A DNA stretch of 64,000 nt from positions 375,001 to 439,000 of the forward strand of contig NZ_CP080025.1 of assembly GCF_020463795.1 (NCBI RefSeq). Direction: 5' to 3'. Positions within the stretch are counted from its first letter, which is position 1. Each line of letters begins with the position of its first letter. The position numbers and the translations under genes were made by a program. Shown in pieces: positions 10,114 to 18,961 of this stretch. The notes under the pieces were generated by a model. It was not told the origin of the DNA. It saw only the letters and a program-made list of their open reading frames with translations, and did not search any database. Origin of the DNA: Echinicola marina. GTDB taxonomy: Bacteria; Bacteroidota; Bacteroidia; Cytophagales; Cyclobacteriaceae.

Positions 10114-10443
10114 ATGAAAGCATCAAACACCCAAGTACAAATGCGCAAAGGAATTTTGGAATTCTGCATATTGCACATCATATCGAGAGGGGAAGTTTAC
10201 GCCTCCGACATGATAGAAGAACTTACAGAGGCTAAGCTGATAGTGGTGGAAGGCACACTCTATCCCTTACTGAACAGGCTCAAAACAGCTGCTTTGGTTT
10301 CCTACAAATGGGTAGAATCAGAGTCTGGCCCTCCGAGAAAATATTACTCAATCACCCCGGAAGGAAACGAGTTTTTGGGCAAGCTCAACGAAACCTGGCA
10401 CGACCTGGTTCAATCCACCACATTAATCACTTCCAAAAATTAA
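10114..10443 (+). CDS. PadR-family transcriptional regulator
   Basis: 109 residues, the usual length of the short PadR-s2 class. Features are MRKGILEFCILHIIS at the start of the winged helix, MIEELTEAKLIVVEGTLYPLLNRL for the recognition region, and SGPPRKYYSITPEG for the wing. PadR proteins are usually repressors of neighbouring membrane-stress or transport genes. The next gene, a tandem-PspC membrane protein, begins 4 bases after the stop, a pairing common in Bacteroidota. The pair probably senses or answers envelope stress; the ligand is unknown. Confidence 0.92.
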   Translation: MKASNTQVQMRKGILEFCILHIISRGEVYASDMIEELTEAKLIVVEGTLYPLLNRLKTAALVSYKWVESESGPPRKYYSITPEGNEFLGKLNETWHDLVQSTTLITSKN

Positions 10444-10447
10444 GATC

Positions 10448-12364
10448 ATGAAAAAAACTATCAGCATAAATATCAGCGGTATCCTTTTTCATATCGAGGA
10501 GGATGGCTATGACAACTTGAAAAGATACTTGGAGTCGATCAACAAGCACTTCTCGCATTATGAGGACAACCAGGAAATCATCAAGGATATAGAAAATCGA
10601 ATTGCCGAAATATTCCTTTCCAATCTCAAAAACAACAAACAAGTTATCACTGCGGAAAATGTGGACAAGCTCATTGAAAAGATGGGGACCATCGCTGATT
10701 TTAAAGCAGTAGAGGAAAACGAAATTGAAACGGAGGAGCATAATAGAGACAATTCCACAAGAGAGGAGGACCACAATGAATTTTACAAATACATCACTCC
10801 TCCAGATCAGGGCGCTGCCACAGGCTATAAAAAGCTGAGCCGTCTTGAAAAGAGTAAGATCTTGGGAGGCGTCTGTGCTGGCCTTGCCAATTACCTGGCC
10901 ATTGACCCGCTTTGGACCAGATTAGTGGCCATACTATTGCTCTTCAGTGGAAAATTCTCCTTCAGCAATTTTGATTTCTTTCCTTGGGAATGGGACTTCT
11001 CTATTTCCTTGGGTTGGTGGGCAGTTTTGGCCTATATAGTACTATGGGTAATTCTCCCTGTTTCTTATGAAGAACCAGAAGATAAAAAAATCAAAAAACT
11101 CTACAGAAATCCCGATGACCGGGTTATCGGAGGTGTTTGCAGTGGACTGGCCGCCTATTTCGACATAGAGGTACTTTGGGCCAGACTGGCATTTGTGGGG
11201 CTGATATTTGCAGGAGGTGCCGGTTTTGTGATTTATCTGATCCTTTGGATAATCACGCCTCTGGCCAAATCCATTACCGAAAGAATAAAGATGAAAGGAG
11301 GAGAAATCACCTTGAGCAATATAGAAAGCACCATCATACAGAATCGTCAGATTCCGGACATCCGTCCTGCCACAGAAAGTCAAAAGGCATGGTTAGCTCC
11401 CTTTCGTTTTCTAGGTAAAATCATCGATAAACTGGGAAAGGCCTTGGGCCCCTTCGGAAAGTTCATCCTTGATGTGATCCGAGTGGTCTTTGGGCTGATC
11501 ATCTTCTTTATCGGCCTGATCATTACTTTGGTACCACTGGCTTTTCTGGGGGCCTATTTCGAATTCTTCACCAATGATAGCTTCAGGCATTTGATTGACA
11601 ATGTACCCGTAGAACTGATTTCCGAACTGGCCCCGGTTTGGCTGGCCATAGCAGCAAGTACAGTGGTCTTGGTTCCCGGTATCGTGATCACGCTTTTGGG
11701 CATCAGTGTCTTGATAAGGAGAAGCTTGATAGATTCCAGATTTGGGCTGGTCACCTTTGGCATCTGGCTGCTCAGTATCATGATTTGTGCTTTCCAGATA
11801 CCTAAAACAATTGTGCAGTTTAAAAGTGAAGGAAGTCATACCGTCCAAACAAAATTGGATCTTCCCCCGTCCATTTGGGTCATAGGTGCCAATGAAGATG
11901 AAATGGACCTTAACGAGCTAGATTTGGTTCATATAGAATTAAAAGGCACACAGGATAGTCTCGCCTACCTGTCCCAAGACTTCAAGTCCCAGGGCAGGAG
12001 CAAGCAGGATGCTAACCAAAATGCCAAGGACATTCAATACAATTATGATATACAGGACTCAGTCATCAACTTCAACAGGTCTTTGGAATTTTCATCCATG
12101 AGCAAGTTTAGAGGACAAAACTTATGGCAAACCCTATATATCCCCTATAACCAGCCATTTATCATAGAAAAATCATTGATTTCCATGATCCGCAACACCG
12201 TTTATGCCAATGGTTATAAGCTGAAGGATATCAATGATAAAAATTATTGGGTATTCAATGAAGAGGGAATGCTATGCCTGACCTGTGAAAGCGAACATAA
12301 AAACACCCCAGCGGACAGCACCTCCAAAGAAAGGTTCAAACAGAAATTCTTTATGAATAAATAA
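10448..12364 (+). CDS. Tandem PspC-domain membrane protein
   Basis: 638-residue inner-membrane protein. A soluble N-terminal part of about 110 residues is followed by two PspC domains: first SRLEKSKILGGVCAGLANYL... (about 130-205), second NPDDRVIGGVCSGLAAYFD... (about 220-285). A hydrophobic region of several helices (about 335-460) and a C-terminal beta-rich domain that may face the periplasm come after. PspC proteins belong to the phage-shock/envelope-stress response; in Bacteroidota this long form regularly follows a PadR gene, as here. A strong terminator follows the stop codon. Confidence 0.85.
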   Translation: MKKTISINISGILFHIEEDGYDNLKRYLESINKHFSHYEDNQEIIKDIENRIAEIFLSNLKNNKQVITAENVDKLIEKMGTIADFKAVEENEIETEEHNRDNSTREEDHNEFYKYITPPDQGAATGYKKLSRLEKSKILGGVCAGLANYLAIDPLWTRLVAILLLFSGKFSFSNFDFFPWEWDFSISLGWWAVLAYIVLWVILPVSYEEPEDKKIKKLYRNPDDRVIGGVCSGLAAYFDIEVLWARLAFVGLIFAGGAGFVIYLILWIITPLAKSITERIKMKGGEITLSNIESTIIQNRQIPDIRPATESQKAWLAPFRFLGKIIDKLGKALGPFGKFILDVIRVVFGLIIFFIGLIITLVPLAFLGAYFEFFTNDSFRHLIDNVPVELISELAPVWLAIAASTVVLVPGIVITLLGISVLIRRSLIDSRFGLVTFGIWLLSIMICAFQIPKTIVQFKSEGSHTVQTKLDLPPSIWVIGANEDEMDLNELDLVHIELKGTQDSLAYLSQDFKSQGRSKQDANQNAKDIQYNYDIQDSVINFNRSLEFSSMSKFRGQNLWQTLYIPYNQPFIIEKSLISMIRNTVYANGYKLKDINDKNYWVFNEEGMLCLTCESEHKNTPADSTSKERFKQKFFMNK

Positions 12365-12390
12365 TCTTTTATGCGTTGATTTAATTTCAG

Positions 12391-12427
12391 AAAAGCAAGG
12401 TAGGGGTCTATCTTGCTTTTTCTATTT
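12391..12427 (+). terminator. Rho-independent terminator after the padR-pspC operon
   Basis: Twelve-base arms (12391-12402 and 12409-12420, one G-T wobble) with a GGGGTC loop, A-rich on the left and T-rich on the right, 26 bases after the PspC stop. It ends before the ATG chosen for the metallo-hydrolase gene at 12478 and overlaps any longer start of that gene. Confidence 0.75.
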
Positions 12428-12477
12428 TGGTTCTTTTTTGTGTTTTTTTAGTTATCTTAAGTAAATATTTAAGAACT

Positions 12478-13878
12478 ATGGATGTTAGGGTAAAATTTTT
12501 AGGCGGGGCACAAACCGTAACAGGGTCCCGGTATTTATTGGAGATTGATGACACGACTATTTTGGTGGACTGTGGTCTTTTTCAGGGAGTCAAGGAAATT
12601 CGAAAAAGGAACTGGGATGAATTCCCCATCGACCCAAAATCAATAGACATTGTTCTCCTGACACATGCTCATATAGACCATTCCGGCTATCTTCCCAAAT
12701 TGGTCAAAGAAGGCTTCAAAGGCCAGATCATATTAACCAAACCCAGCCTGGACCTGGTCAAAATACTCCTAATGGACTCTGGAAAACTCCAGGAAGAAGA
12801 AGCGGAATATGCCCGAAAAAAAGGCTATTCAAGACATGAAAAACCAGAGCCCTTATATACTGTAGAAGATGCTGAAAATGTTTTTGGTCAGCTACAGCCC
12901 ATAGAATTTGATGAAGAAGTAAGCCTAACGGGCAATGTCAGCTTAACAGCTTACAATGCCGGCCATATTTTGGGTGCTGCCAGTTTGAAACTCAAACTCC
13001 ATGGAGACACGCAGCGCAAAACAATTGTATTTTCAGGAGATATCGGCAGGTATAATGATCCCATCCTAAATCCTCCAATTGGAATTCCCAAAGCCGATAT
13101 ACTTTTTATTGAATCTACCTATGGAAACCGGCTTCATGTAGAAGGCAGCCCAGAATTGACCTTGGCAGCGGCCATTAATGATACCTATCAAAAAGGTGGA
13201 GTTTCAGTCATCCCCTCTTTTGCAGTGGGCAGGACACAATTGATCCTCTATTACCTTTTTAAACTTCAACAAAAAGGGAAAATACCCCAGATCCCTATCT
13301 ATGTGGACAGTCCTATGGCCATAGACGTCACCAAGCTCTACAAAGACTATATCCATTACCACAGGTTAGGTCCTTCTTTACAAGAGGAGAACTCCAATCC
13401 ATTTGCCCATAAAAACCTCCATTACTACCAAAGTCAGGAATCATCCATGTCCTTGAACCATTTCAGCGGTGATGCCATTATCATTTCTGCCAGTGGCATG
13501 GCTACGGGGGGACGTATTGTTCACCATTTATACAACCGCCTCCCCAACGAAAAGGACAGTTTTATCTTTGTCGGCTACCAAGCTGAAGGCACTAGGGGAA
13601 GAAAACTTTTAGATGGCAACAAGTATTCCCACATGTATGGGCTGGATGTAGAGGTAAGAGCATCTATCTATTATATCGAGGGACTCAGTGCGCATGCTGA
13701 TGAGAGTGAGCTCTTAAAATGGACGGATTGCATTGCCGAAAAACCCAAAATGACATTTGTCATTCATGGTGAAAAAGAATCTGCAGAAGCCTTTGCCACC
13801 ACCCTCCATGAAAATTATGGTTGGAACACCTTGGTCCCCGACTATCTTGAATCCTTTGAAATATTTAAGGGAATCTAG
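12478..13878 (+). CDS. MBL-fold/beta-CASP metallo-hydrolase (RNA-processing exonuclease-like)
   Basis: 466 residues from the ATG at 12478. An upstream TTG at 12427 would add 17 residues but lies in the preceding terminator, so the ATG is preferred. The start MDVRVKFLGGAQTVTGSRY is typical. The zinc-binding motif HAHIDH is at about 63-68, followed by GHILGAAS, SGDIGRY and ESTYGNR. The beta-CASP part has SASGMATGGR and the late histidine motifs LSAHADE and FVIHGE. Proteins of this type (YsH1/CPSF73-like, often called RNA-processing exonucleases) cleave RNA using two zinc ions. All key residues are present. It is monocistronic. Confidence 0.88.
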   Translation: MDVRVKFLGGAQTVTGSRYLLEIDDTTILVDCGLFQGVKEIRKRNWDEFPIDPKSIDIVLLTHAHIDHSGYLPKLVKEGFKGQIILTKPSLDLVKILLMDSGKLQEEEAEYARKKGYSRHEKPEPLYTVEDAENVFGQLQPIEFDEEVSLTGNVSLTAYNAGHILGAASLKLKLHGDTQRKTIVFSGDIGRYNDPILNPPIGIPKADILFIESTYGNRLHVEGSPELTLAAAINDTYQKGGVSVIPSFAVGRTQLILYYLFKLQQKGKIPQIPIYVDSPMAIDVTKLYKDYIHYHRLGPSLQEENSNPFAHKNLHYYQSQESSMSLNHFSGDAIIISASGMATGGRIVHHLYNRLPNEKDSFIFVGYQAEGTRGRKLLDGNKYSHMYGLDVEVRASIYYIEGLSAHADESELLKWTDCIAEKPKMTFVIHGEKESAEAFATTLHENYGWNTLVPDYLESFEIFKGI

Positions 13879-13941
13879 CATAAGGGCATAATTTATGTTA
13901 GTAATCATTCAACTAGCATTATTTCACATAACATATACCAC

Positions 13942-14424
13942 ATGAAAACCAAGCAAATTTTAAGAACCATGGCCTACTCATTTTTAACCCTTGGCCTTGC
14001 TTCATTTTTATTCGGATGTAAGGCACAAAGAGTAGATACCCAGGGCATCATGGGACAGGTCTATTGGGTGGAAGGTAACCTGATGCCTTCCATTTCAGAG
14101 GGCAACACCGTTCCGGAAAAACCTCCTAGAGAAAAGGTAAAGCGAAAAATAAGAATCTATGAACGAACCCATATCAATAAAGCAAAAATGGGGGACCTAC
14201 TTTTTACCGAAATTGAAACCCCAATGGTGGCTGAAATTGAAACCGACGAAGATGGCAGCTTTGTCATTGGACTTCCTCCGGGCACCTATTCCGTATTTAC
14301 AGTTGAAGAAGGTGGTTACTTTGCCAATGTATTTGACCTGGACACCTTTATCCAGCCAGTCGAAGTGGTCGATGGAGAATGGTCCCAAATGGAAATTTTA
14401 ATAAACTACAAGGCCACATATTAA
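13942..14424 (+). CDS. Small lipoprotein with carboxypeptidase-regulatory-like fold
   Basis: 160 residues with a lipoprotein signal peptide: MKTKQ start, hydrophobic stretch, lipobox FLFGC with the modified cysteine at about residue 26. The mature part is a single small beta domain; IETDEDGSFVIGLPPGTYSVF is the pattern of carboxypeptidase-regulatory/transthyretin-like domains. It probably sits in the outer membrane. No enzymatic motif is visible and the role is unknown. A terminator follows about 27 bases after the stop. Confidence 0.75.
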   Translation: MKTKQILRTMAYSFLTLGLASFLFGCKAQRVDTQGIMGQVYWVEGNLMPSISEGNTVPEKPPREKVKRKIRIYERTHINKAKMGDLLFTEIETPMVAEIETDEDGSFVIGLPPGTYSVFTVEEGGYFANVFDLDTFIQPVEVVDGEWSQMEILINYKATY

Positions 14425-14450
14425 CCTTCCCCTAACTGAAAAACAATTGG

Positions 14451-14486
14451 ATCGCATCTAGGATGATTCCTGATGCGATTTTTTTA
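14451..14486 (+). terminator. Rho-independent terminator after the lipoprotein gene
   Basis: ATCGCATC (14451-14458) pairs with GATGCGAT (14472-14479). AGGA/TCCT extends the stem inward past one unpaired T, and a run of T follows. It closes the single-gene lipoprotein unit before the ECF sigma operon. Confidence 0.8.
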
Positions 14487-14560
14487 TTGTTCTCACTCAG
14501 CCATTTTTAGCGACTGAAAATCCAAGATTTAAATTTTTGCGATTTTTTTCATAAAGCGGT

Positions 14561-14588
14561 GCAACCCTTTTTGCGTAAATTGTATCTA
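14561..14588 (+). promoter_or_regulatory. Candidate ECF-type promoter of the sigma factor operon
   Basis: GCAACC (14561-14566) and GTATCTA (14582-14588), 15 bases apart and about 105 bases before the sigma start, look like the -35 (AAC core) and -10 elements read by extracytoplasmic-function sigma factors. They would make the operon autoregulated. The untranslated leader contains CGGATT/AATCCG arms that could form a weak hairpin. Pattern-based only. Confidence 0.4.
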
Positions 14589-14693
14589 CCTTATTGAAAC
14601 CCGCACATTGGAGATAGCCTTGGTCAAGTGTTAGCAAAATGGCGGATTACCGGAGACCTCTAAATCCGTCTTTGTCGAAGGAAAACAAACATC

Positions 14694-15263
14694 ATGTTGA
14701 TAAGAAAAACTTTTACAACAGAAGCTGACATCATCAAAGCTTGCTTAAAGGGAAACAGAAATGCCCAGAAGCAACTATATGATCAGTATGCTGGAAAGTT
14801 TTTAGTGATCTGTCATCGCTATATCAAAGATAGGGACATGGCGGAGGATGTGATGATTGAAGGCTTTATGAAAATATTTGACAAGCTTCCACAGTTTGAG
14901 CACAAAGGCAGTTTTGAAGGTTGGATGAAACGCATCATCGTTACCCAATCACTGCTGACACTGAGAAAAAATCAAAAATTATCCATGGAAGTTCATCTTG
15001 AACATGATTTGGTTTCAGACAATACCCAGTACGAATTCGTGGACTTGGAAGCCAATGAACTCATGGACATGATAGGAGAATTACCCATAGGCTATAAAAC
15101 GGTTTTTAACCTCTATGCAATAGAAGGTTATACGCATGCCGAAATCGCTGCGCTTTTGGGAATCACCGAAAACACCTCCAAATCCCAATTGAGCAGGGCC
15201 AGGGCATTGCTCAAGCAAAAAATCGCCCAATTACAATTAAAAGAAAGGAGTATCAATGGATAA
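14694..15263 (+). CDS. RNA polymerase ECF sigma factor (sigma-70 family)
   Basis: 189 residues. Region 2 is at about residues 18-90 (QLYDQYAGKFLVICHRYIKD, then DMAEDVMIEGFMKIF). Region 4 is at about 118-175, including YAIEGYTHAEIAALLGITENTSKSQLSRAR, the helix-turn-helix that reads the -35 element. There is no region 3, as expected for the ECF group. The 3' end overlaps the next gene by 8 bases, the usual arrangement with an anti-sigma factor. It is the first gene of a five-gene operon ending in the terminator at 18894. Confidence 0.93.
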   Translation: MLIRKTFTTEADIIKACLKGNRNAQKQLYDQYAGKFLVICHRYIKDRDMAEDVMIEGFMKIFDKLPQFEHKGSFEGWMKRIIVTQSLLTLRKNQKLSMEVHLEHDLVSDNTQYEFVDLEANELMDMIGELPIGYKTVFNLYAIEGYTHAEIAALLGITENTSKSQLSRARALLKQKIAQLQLKERSING

Positions 15264-16059
15264 GCAAAAACACCCTATAGATGCACTTTTCAGCAATAAG
15301 CTGAAAGAACATCAAGAAAAACCTAGCACACTAGCTTGGGAAAAGTTAGATGCTCAGCTAAGCCCCCAAAAGAAATCCAAAAGGCCCATATGGATCAGCT
15401 TTGCGGCCATGCTTATTGCTCTATTTGTATTTACTATACTGCTCTGGCGTAGTGATCTAAGCCAAAGAAATGAAAATACGGTTCTGCTTACCGACACAAA
15501 CCCTGTTGTTCAAGAAGAAATCATTCCAGAACAAAACCTCCCTTCGACAGAAGTCCCCAAGCAAGAAGAAAAAGTAAACAACACGTCCAACAAAGACAAT
15601 GATGTTAGTAAATCAACCAGGACTCCAGATAAGAACATTCGATCAGTCATAAAAAAGGCTCCCCTTACTGCACAGCATGAACAAGAAACAGAAAAACATA
15701 AAGAAAGTCCTTTAGTGGCCGAATCAAAACAAAGAAGCTTTGAGGCTGCTCCTGAAATCAGCATTAATAAGGAACTTGATATGGTAGAGGGGCTTGGAGA
15801 AGAAGCGCCCAAAACGGAAGAATTAATTGTAGAAAACAGCCCTAAAGCTATTAAAAGAGAAGCAGTGACCTATACCGTAAAAATCAAATCCAGTGGAATT
15901 TCCGAAAAACCAAAAAAAGAAAAATTGGTCACAGAAATAGGTGACACCATCAATACCCTAGGAGGATTACTCGGCAAAGTAGACGAAGGTTATGCCAACT
16001 TACAAGATGCAAAAAACAATTTATTTGCCTCATTGATCAGTAAAAAAGAGGAAAACTAA
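15256..16059 (+). CDS. Single-pass membrane protein, putative anti-sigma factor
   Basis: 267 residues. A short cytoplasmic part with LKEHQEKPSTLAWEKLDAQL (about 15-34) resembles the start of Bacteroidota anti-sigma partners. One membrane helix follows at about 46-68 (WISFAAMLIALFVFTILLW), then a long, charged, low-complexity periplasmic tail. The start codon lies inside the sigma gene. Position, overlap and topology point to an anti-sigma factor, but no classical zinc anti-sigma motif (HxxxCxxC) is present, so the role is inferred. It might instead link the sigma operon to the envelope in another way. Confidence 0.6.
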   Translation: MDKQKHPIDALFSNKLKEHQEKPSTLAWEKLDAQLSPQKKSKRPIWISFAAMLIALFVFTILLWRSDLSQRNENTVLLTDTNPVVQEEIIPEQNLPSTEVPKQEEKVNNTSNKDNDVSKSTRTPDKNIRSVIKKAPLTAQHEQETEKHKESPLVAESKQRSFEAAPEISINKELDMVEGLGEEAPKTEELIVENSPKAIKREAVTYTVKIKSSGISEKPKKEKLVTEIGDTINTLGGLLGKVDEGYANLQDAKNNLFASLISKKEEN

Positions 16060-16082
16060 GCGAATACCTTAATTCAAAAGAT

Positions 16083-17099
16083 ATGAAGAGATATGTTTTA
16101 GCCATGATTTTAATGGCATTAGTGCAGACAGCTTTTGCTTTCAATGAAGGCTCCCCGGCTGCCAAGGACAGCATCATCGTGGAATATGGACATTCAGGAA
16201 AGATCGTCATCCTCGTGGATAACAAGGAGGATTTCGAAAAGCTGAAGGCTTTGGATGTGAACCAGATTATCCGAGAATTGGATTTAGAACTGGACGAAGA
16301 AACAGGTGAACTGACAGTGGTGGAAATAGGCAAAGGTGATAAGGAGGACAAAGAACTGGTCCGGGTAGAAGAGCATGGTGCTGAGACTACTGTTGCTTTA
16401 GGTAGGATAAAGGTCATCGTGGATGAATCGGGCCCGAGTACAAAGGTCAGGGTAGAAAAAAAGAAAAAAGAGGAGCCTCCATTCAGGACTTACTTCAATG
16501 TTGATTTGGGTATCAACAACTATCTGGAAGATGGCAGCTTTCCTACTTCAGATAATCCATATGCAGCAAAAGGCTGGGGAAGCTGGAATGTGGGATTAAA
16601 CTGGATGGCCAGCCAAAGACTCTCCAAGGGCTTTTACTGGGACTTTGGGCTAGGGATACAATGGTATAATTTCAAATTTGAAAACCGTGACTACCAAGCT
16701 GTCAGGGGGGACAACGGTGTGGAATTTATCCAGAGAACTGATGTAGATGGATTTAAGAGCAAAGTTTCCGCTTCCTATATTACTGCCATGACCTTGTTTA
16801 AATTGGATTTTGGAAGGATGAATGATAATGGCGAAAAAGGGCTTAAAATTGGCGCTGGACCATATTTCGGGTACAGGGTAGGAGGAAGAAGCAAATATGT
16901 CTACCGTGAACTAGACGGCTCAGGAAGACATAAGGACAAACTAAATACAGGAATCTATCTCAATAATGTCAGGTATGGCATCAGAGGGGAAATCGGTGTA
17001 GGCAGGGTCACATTCTTCTCCACCTATGACCTTAACGAGCTCTTCCAAGACGACAAGGGACCAGCCCTTAACCCTATTACCTTTGGCCTTGTTTTTTAA
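16083..17099 (+). CDS. Outer-membrane beta-barrel protein (first of two related)
   Basis: 338 residues with a signal peptide (cleavage near AFAFN). An acidic and basic N-terminal segment of about 110 residues follows, then a barrel-like domain beginning YFNVDLGINNYLED and ending LNPITFGLVF. Its barrel matches the next gene's product closely (AKGWGSWNVGLNW against IKPWGSWNIGLNY; GPYFGYRVGGRSKYVY against GPYIGYRLGGRGKFVY), so the two arose by duplication. Only this copy keeps the long N-terminal extension. Function unknown; location in the ECF operon suggests an envelope-stress target. Confidence 0.75.
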   Translation: MKRYVLAMILMALVQTAFAFNEGSPAAKDSIIVEYGHSGKIVILVDNKEDFEKLKALDVNQIIRELDLELDEETGELTVVEIGKGDKEDKELVRVEEHGAETTVALGRIKVIVDESGPSTKVRVEKKKKEEPPFRTYFNVDLGINNYLEDGSFPTSDNPYAAKGWGSWNVGLNWMASQRLSKGFYWDFGLGIQWYNFKFENRDYQAVRGDNGVEFIQRTDVDGFKSKVSASYITAMTLFKLDFGRMNDNGEKGLKIGAGPYFGYRVGGRSKYVYRELDGSGRHKDKLNTGIYLNNVRYGIRGEIGVGRVTFFSTYDLNELFQDDKGPALNPITFGLVF

Positions 17100-17125
17100 T
17101 TTATGGAACCGCTAATTATTGAATA

Positions 17126-17920
17126 ATGAAAAAACTATTTTTATCTATTATCCTTTCGGTCTTTATCGCTACGGTATCTCTTGCGCAGGACAGCAATGAA
17201 AAGATTGTAGTGAAAGAAAAAACATTCCAGCTTTTTGGAAACCACTGGATTTACCAAAAATACTCAGATAAATCATGGACTGTAAATACCGAGGAATGTT
17301 CCCATGTTATCGTCGAAATAGAGGGTGCAAAAAAAAGGAGATACGAGAAAAGCCTCAATATAGATCTTGGAATCAACACTTGGGCAAATGCCCCTTCATT
17401 GCCAGCTATAAAACCTTGGGGAAGCTGGAACATAGGCTTGAATTATCAGCATATTTATTCCATGGGCAAAAACTTCACCTTCAACCCTGCTTTAGGCGTA
17501 AGCTGGTATAATTTCAAACTTGAAGATGCAGACCTTATCCCTATAAAAACCGATGATGGAATTCTTTTTGAATCCTTTGAAGATGGAGAGGGTACCAAGT
17601 CCAAAATATCTGCTTCCTATGCCAATCTCAGCCTTATCCCGAGCTACCATAGTGAAAATGGAAAAATCAGAATAGGACTGGGCCCGTATATAGGGTATAG
17701 ACTTGGTGGAAGAGGCAAATTCGTCTATAAAGATGCAGAAGGCAAATCCCATAAAAAATATGAGAAGTCTAATATGTATAGTAATGATCTCAGGTATGGT
17801 GGAAGATTGACCCTTGGAGTTGGCGAAGTTGACTTCTACCTTAACTATGACCTCAACCCTGTATTCCAGACTGGAAAGGGTCCTGAAGTAAATGCACTCA
17901 GTTTCGGGTTGATCCTTTAA
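17126..17920 (+). CDS. Outer-membrane beta-barrel protein (second of two related)
   Basis: 264 residues: signal peptide ending near SLAQD, a short linker, then a barrel domain from about residue 70 (LNIDLGINTWANAP) ending NALSFGLIL. It is a paralogue of the preceding gene's product but lacks that protein's charged extension. The gap between the two genes is 26 bases and the gene belongs to the ECF sigma operon. No enzymatic motif is seen. Confidence 0.75.
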   Translation: MKKLFLSIILSVFIATVSLAQDSNEKIVVKEKTFQLFGNHWIYQKYSDKSWTVNTEECSHVIVEIEGAKKRRYEKSLNIDLGINTWANAPSLPAIKPWGSWNIGLNYQHIYSMGKNFTFNPALGVSWYNFKLEDADLIPIKTDDGILFESFEDGEGTKSKISASYANLSLIPSYHSENGKIRIGLGPYIGYRLGGRGKFVYKDAEGKSHKKYEKSNMYSNDLRYGGRLTLGVGEVDFYLNYDLNPVFQTGKGPEVNALSFGLIL

Positions 17921-17957
17921 TACTCAAAAGCTCCCAGATAATTCCTTGAACATAAAC

Positions 17958-18890
17958 ATGAAAACCATGAACACTCCATTCCGTATTATCGGCCTCTTGC
18001 TATTCCTTTTTGGGCTTAGCCTTGGTTTTGGACAGGCCCAATCAAAAATTGAAAAATCTTTTGACCATATCGAAAAGCTGGAAATACAAGGCGGAAGTAT
18101 TTCCTTAAGCTATGAAGGAAACCCCTCCCAATCATCAATAGAAGTCACTGCTGATCTGGGTGATGATCAGAATGCAGACAAAAACCTGATCTTTGTCACA
18201 GTGGGAAATACCCTTAAAATCTCTTACCAAAATACAGGTAACTGGAATAACAACCATAATAAAAGGTATATCCATATCACAGGTCCTGAAGTCATTGTGC
18301 TTAAAGCTGTCAATTCTTCCGGTAAAATGCATATAAAGGGTGTCGCCTCTGAACTTACCATGCTAACTGCAAGTTCAGGAATCATTCAAGTTGAAGACAT
18401 CTCCGGTAATTTAAAACTTGCAGGTTCCTCAGGAAAAATAGAAGCCTACAATGTGGAGGGGGACGTGGACTGTAAAATGACCAGCGGAATCATGGACTTG
18501 GAATATATTAAAGGAAATACTTCTTTGAGCTCTAGCAGTGGTAAGATCACAGCCAAACATGTTGCGGGTGAATTAAATGTAAAAATCACTTCTGGAAGTG
18601 TGGACCTGGAAGATATATCTACTTTAGGAGAGCTAAAGTTATCTTCCGGTATGATGAATGCCAAAAAGGTCGGCTTTGGCCCCAACACCTCCTTTTCAGG
18701 CTCTTCAGGAATGTTCAAAGTCAAAGCCAATGCCTTGCTCGACAATTATAACTATGACATGAATGCAGGAAGCGGCATGGTCAAAGTCGGCAAACAGTCT
18801 TCAAGTGACCATTTGCTCATTGACCATGGGGCTGCCTATACCATTAAGGGGAATATTGGTTCAGGAATGATCTCCATAGAAAAATATTAA
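17958..18890 (+). CDS. DUF4097 / head-GIN-type beta-helix protein
   Basis: 310 residues from the ATG at 17958; a TTG 12 bases earlier is less likely. The signal peptide ends near FGQAQ. The rest is a run of short beta repeats rich in the pattern SSGxIxAxxVxGDVxxKxTSG, typical of DUF4097 and the related putative auto-transporter adhesin head-GIN domain, which fold as right-handed beta solenoids. It is exported, probably to periplasm or surface. It is the last gene of the ECF sigma operon, followed 3 bases later by a terminator stem. Such proteins often accompany Bacteroidota ECF sigma genes; their molecular role is not known. Confidence 0.82.
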   Translation: MKTMNTPFRIIGLLLFLFGLSLGFGQAQSKIEKSFDHIEKLEIQGGSISLSYEGNPSQSSIEVTADLGDDQNADKNLIFVTVGNTLKISYQNTGNWNNNHNKRYIHITGPEVIVLKAVNSSGKMHIKGVASELTMLTASSGIIQVEDISGNLKLAGSSGKIEAYNVEGDVDCKMTSGIMDLEYIKGNTSLSSSSGKITAKHVAGELNVKITSGSVDLEDISTLGELKLSSGMMNAKKVGFGPNTSFSGSSGMFKVKANALLDNYNYDMNAGSGMVKVGKQSSSDHLLIDHGAAYTIKGNIGSGMISIEKY

Positions 18891-18893
18891 TAC

Positions 18894-18930
18894 AAAAAAG
18901 GCATCGGAAATTATATCTGATGCCTTTTTT
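18894..18930 (+). terminator. Strong terminator closing the ECF sigma operon
   Basis: AAAAAAGGCATC pairs with GATGCCTTTTTT around a 13-base loop, a perfect 12-base stem directly after the DUF4097 stop. The A/T flanks make it usable in both directions, so it may also end transcription of the convergent 18962-20562 operon. Confidence 0.85.
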
Positions 18931-18961
18931 GTAGCCGAATTTCTAGACTTGAAATCCTGTT

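Noticed and set aside
11411-11848. 145-codon minus-strand frame opposite the PspC gene
   Set aside because: Antisense to a clear membrane protein gene; the translated product is low-complexity and polar.
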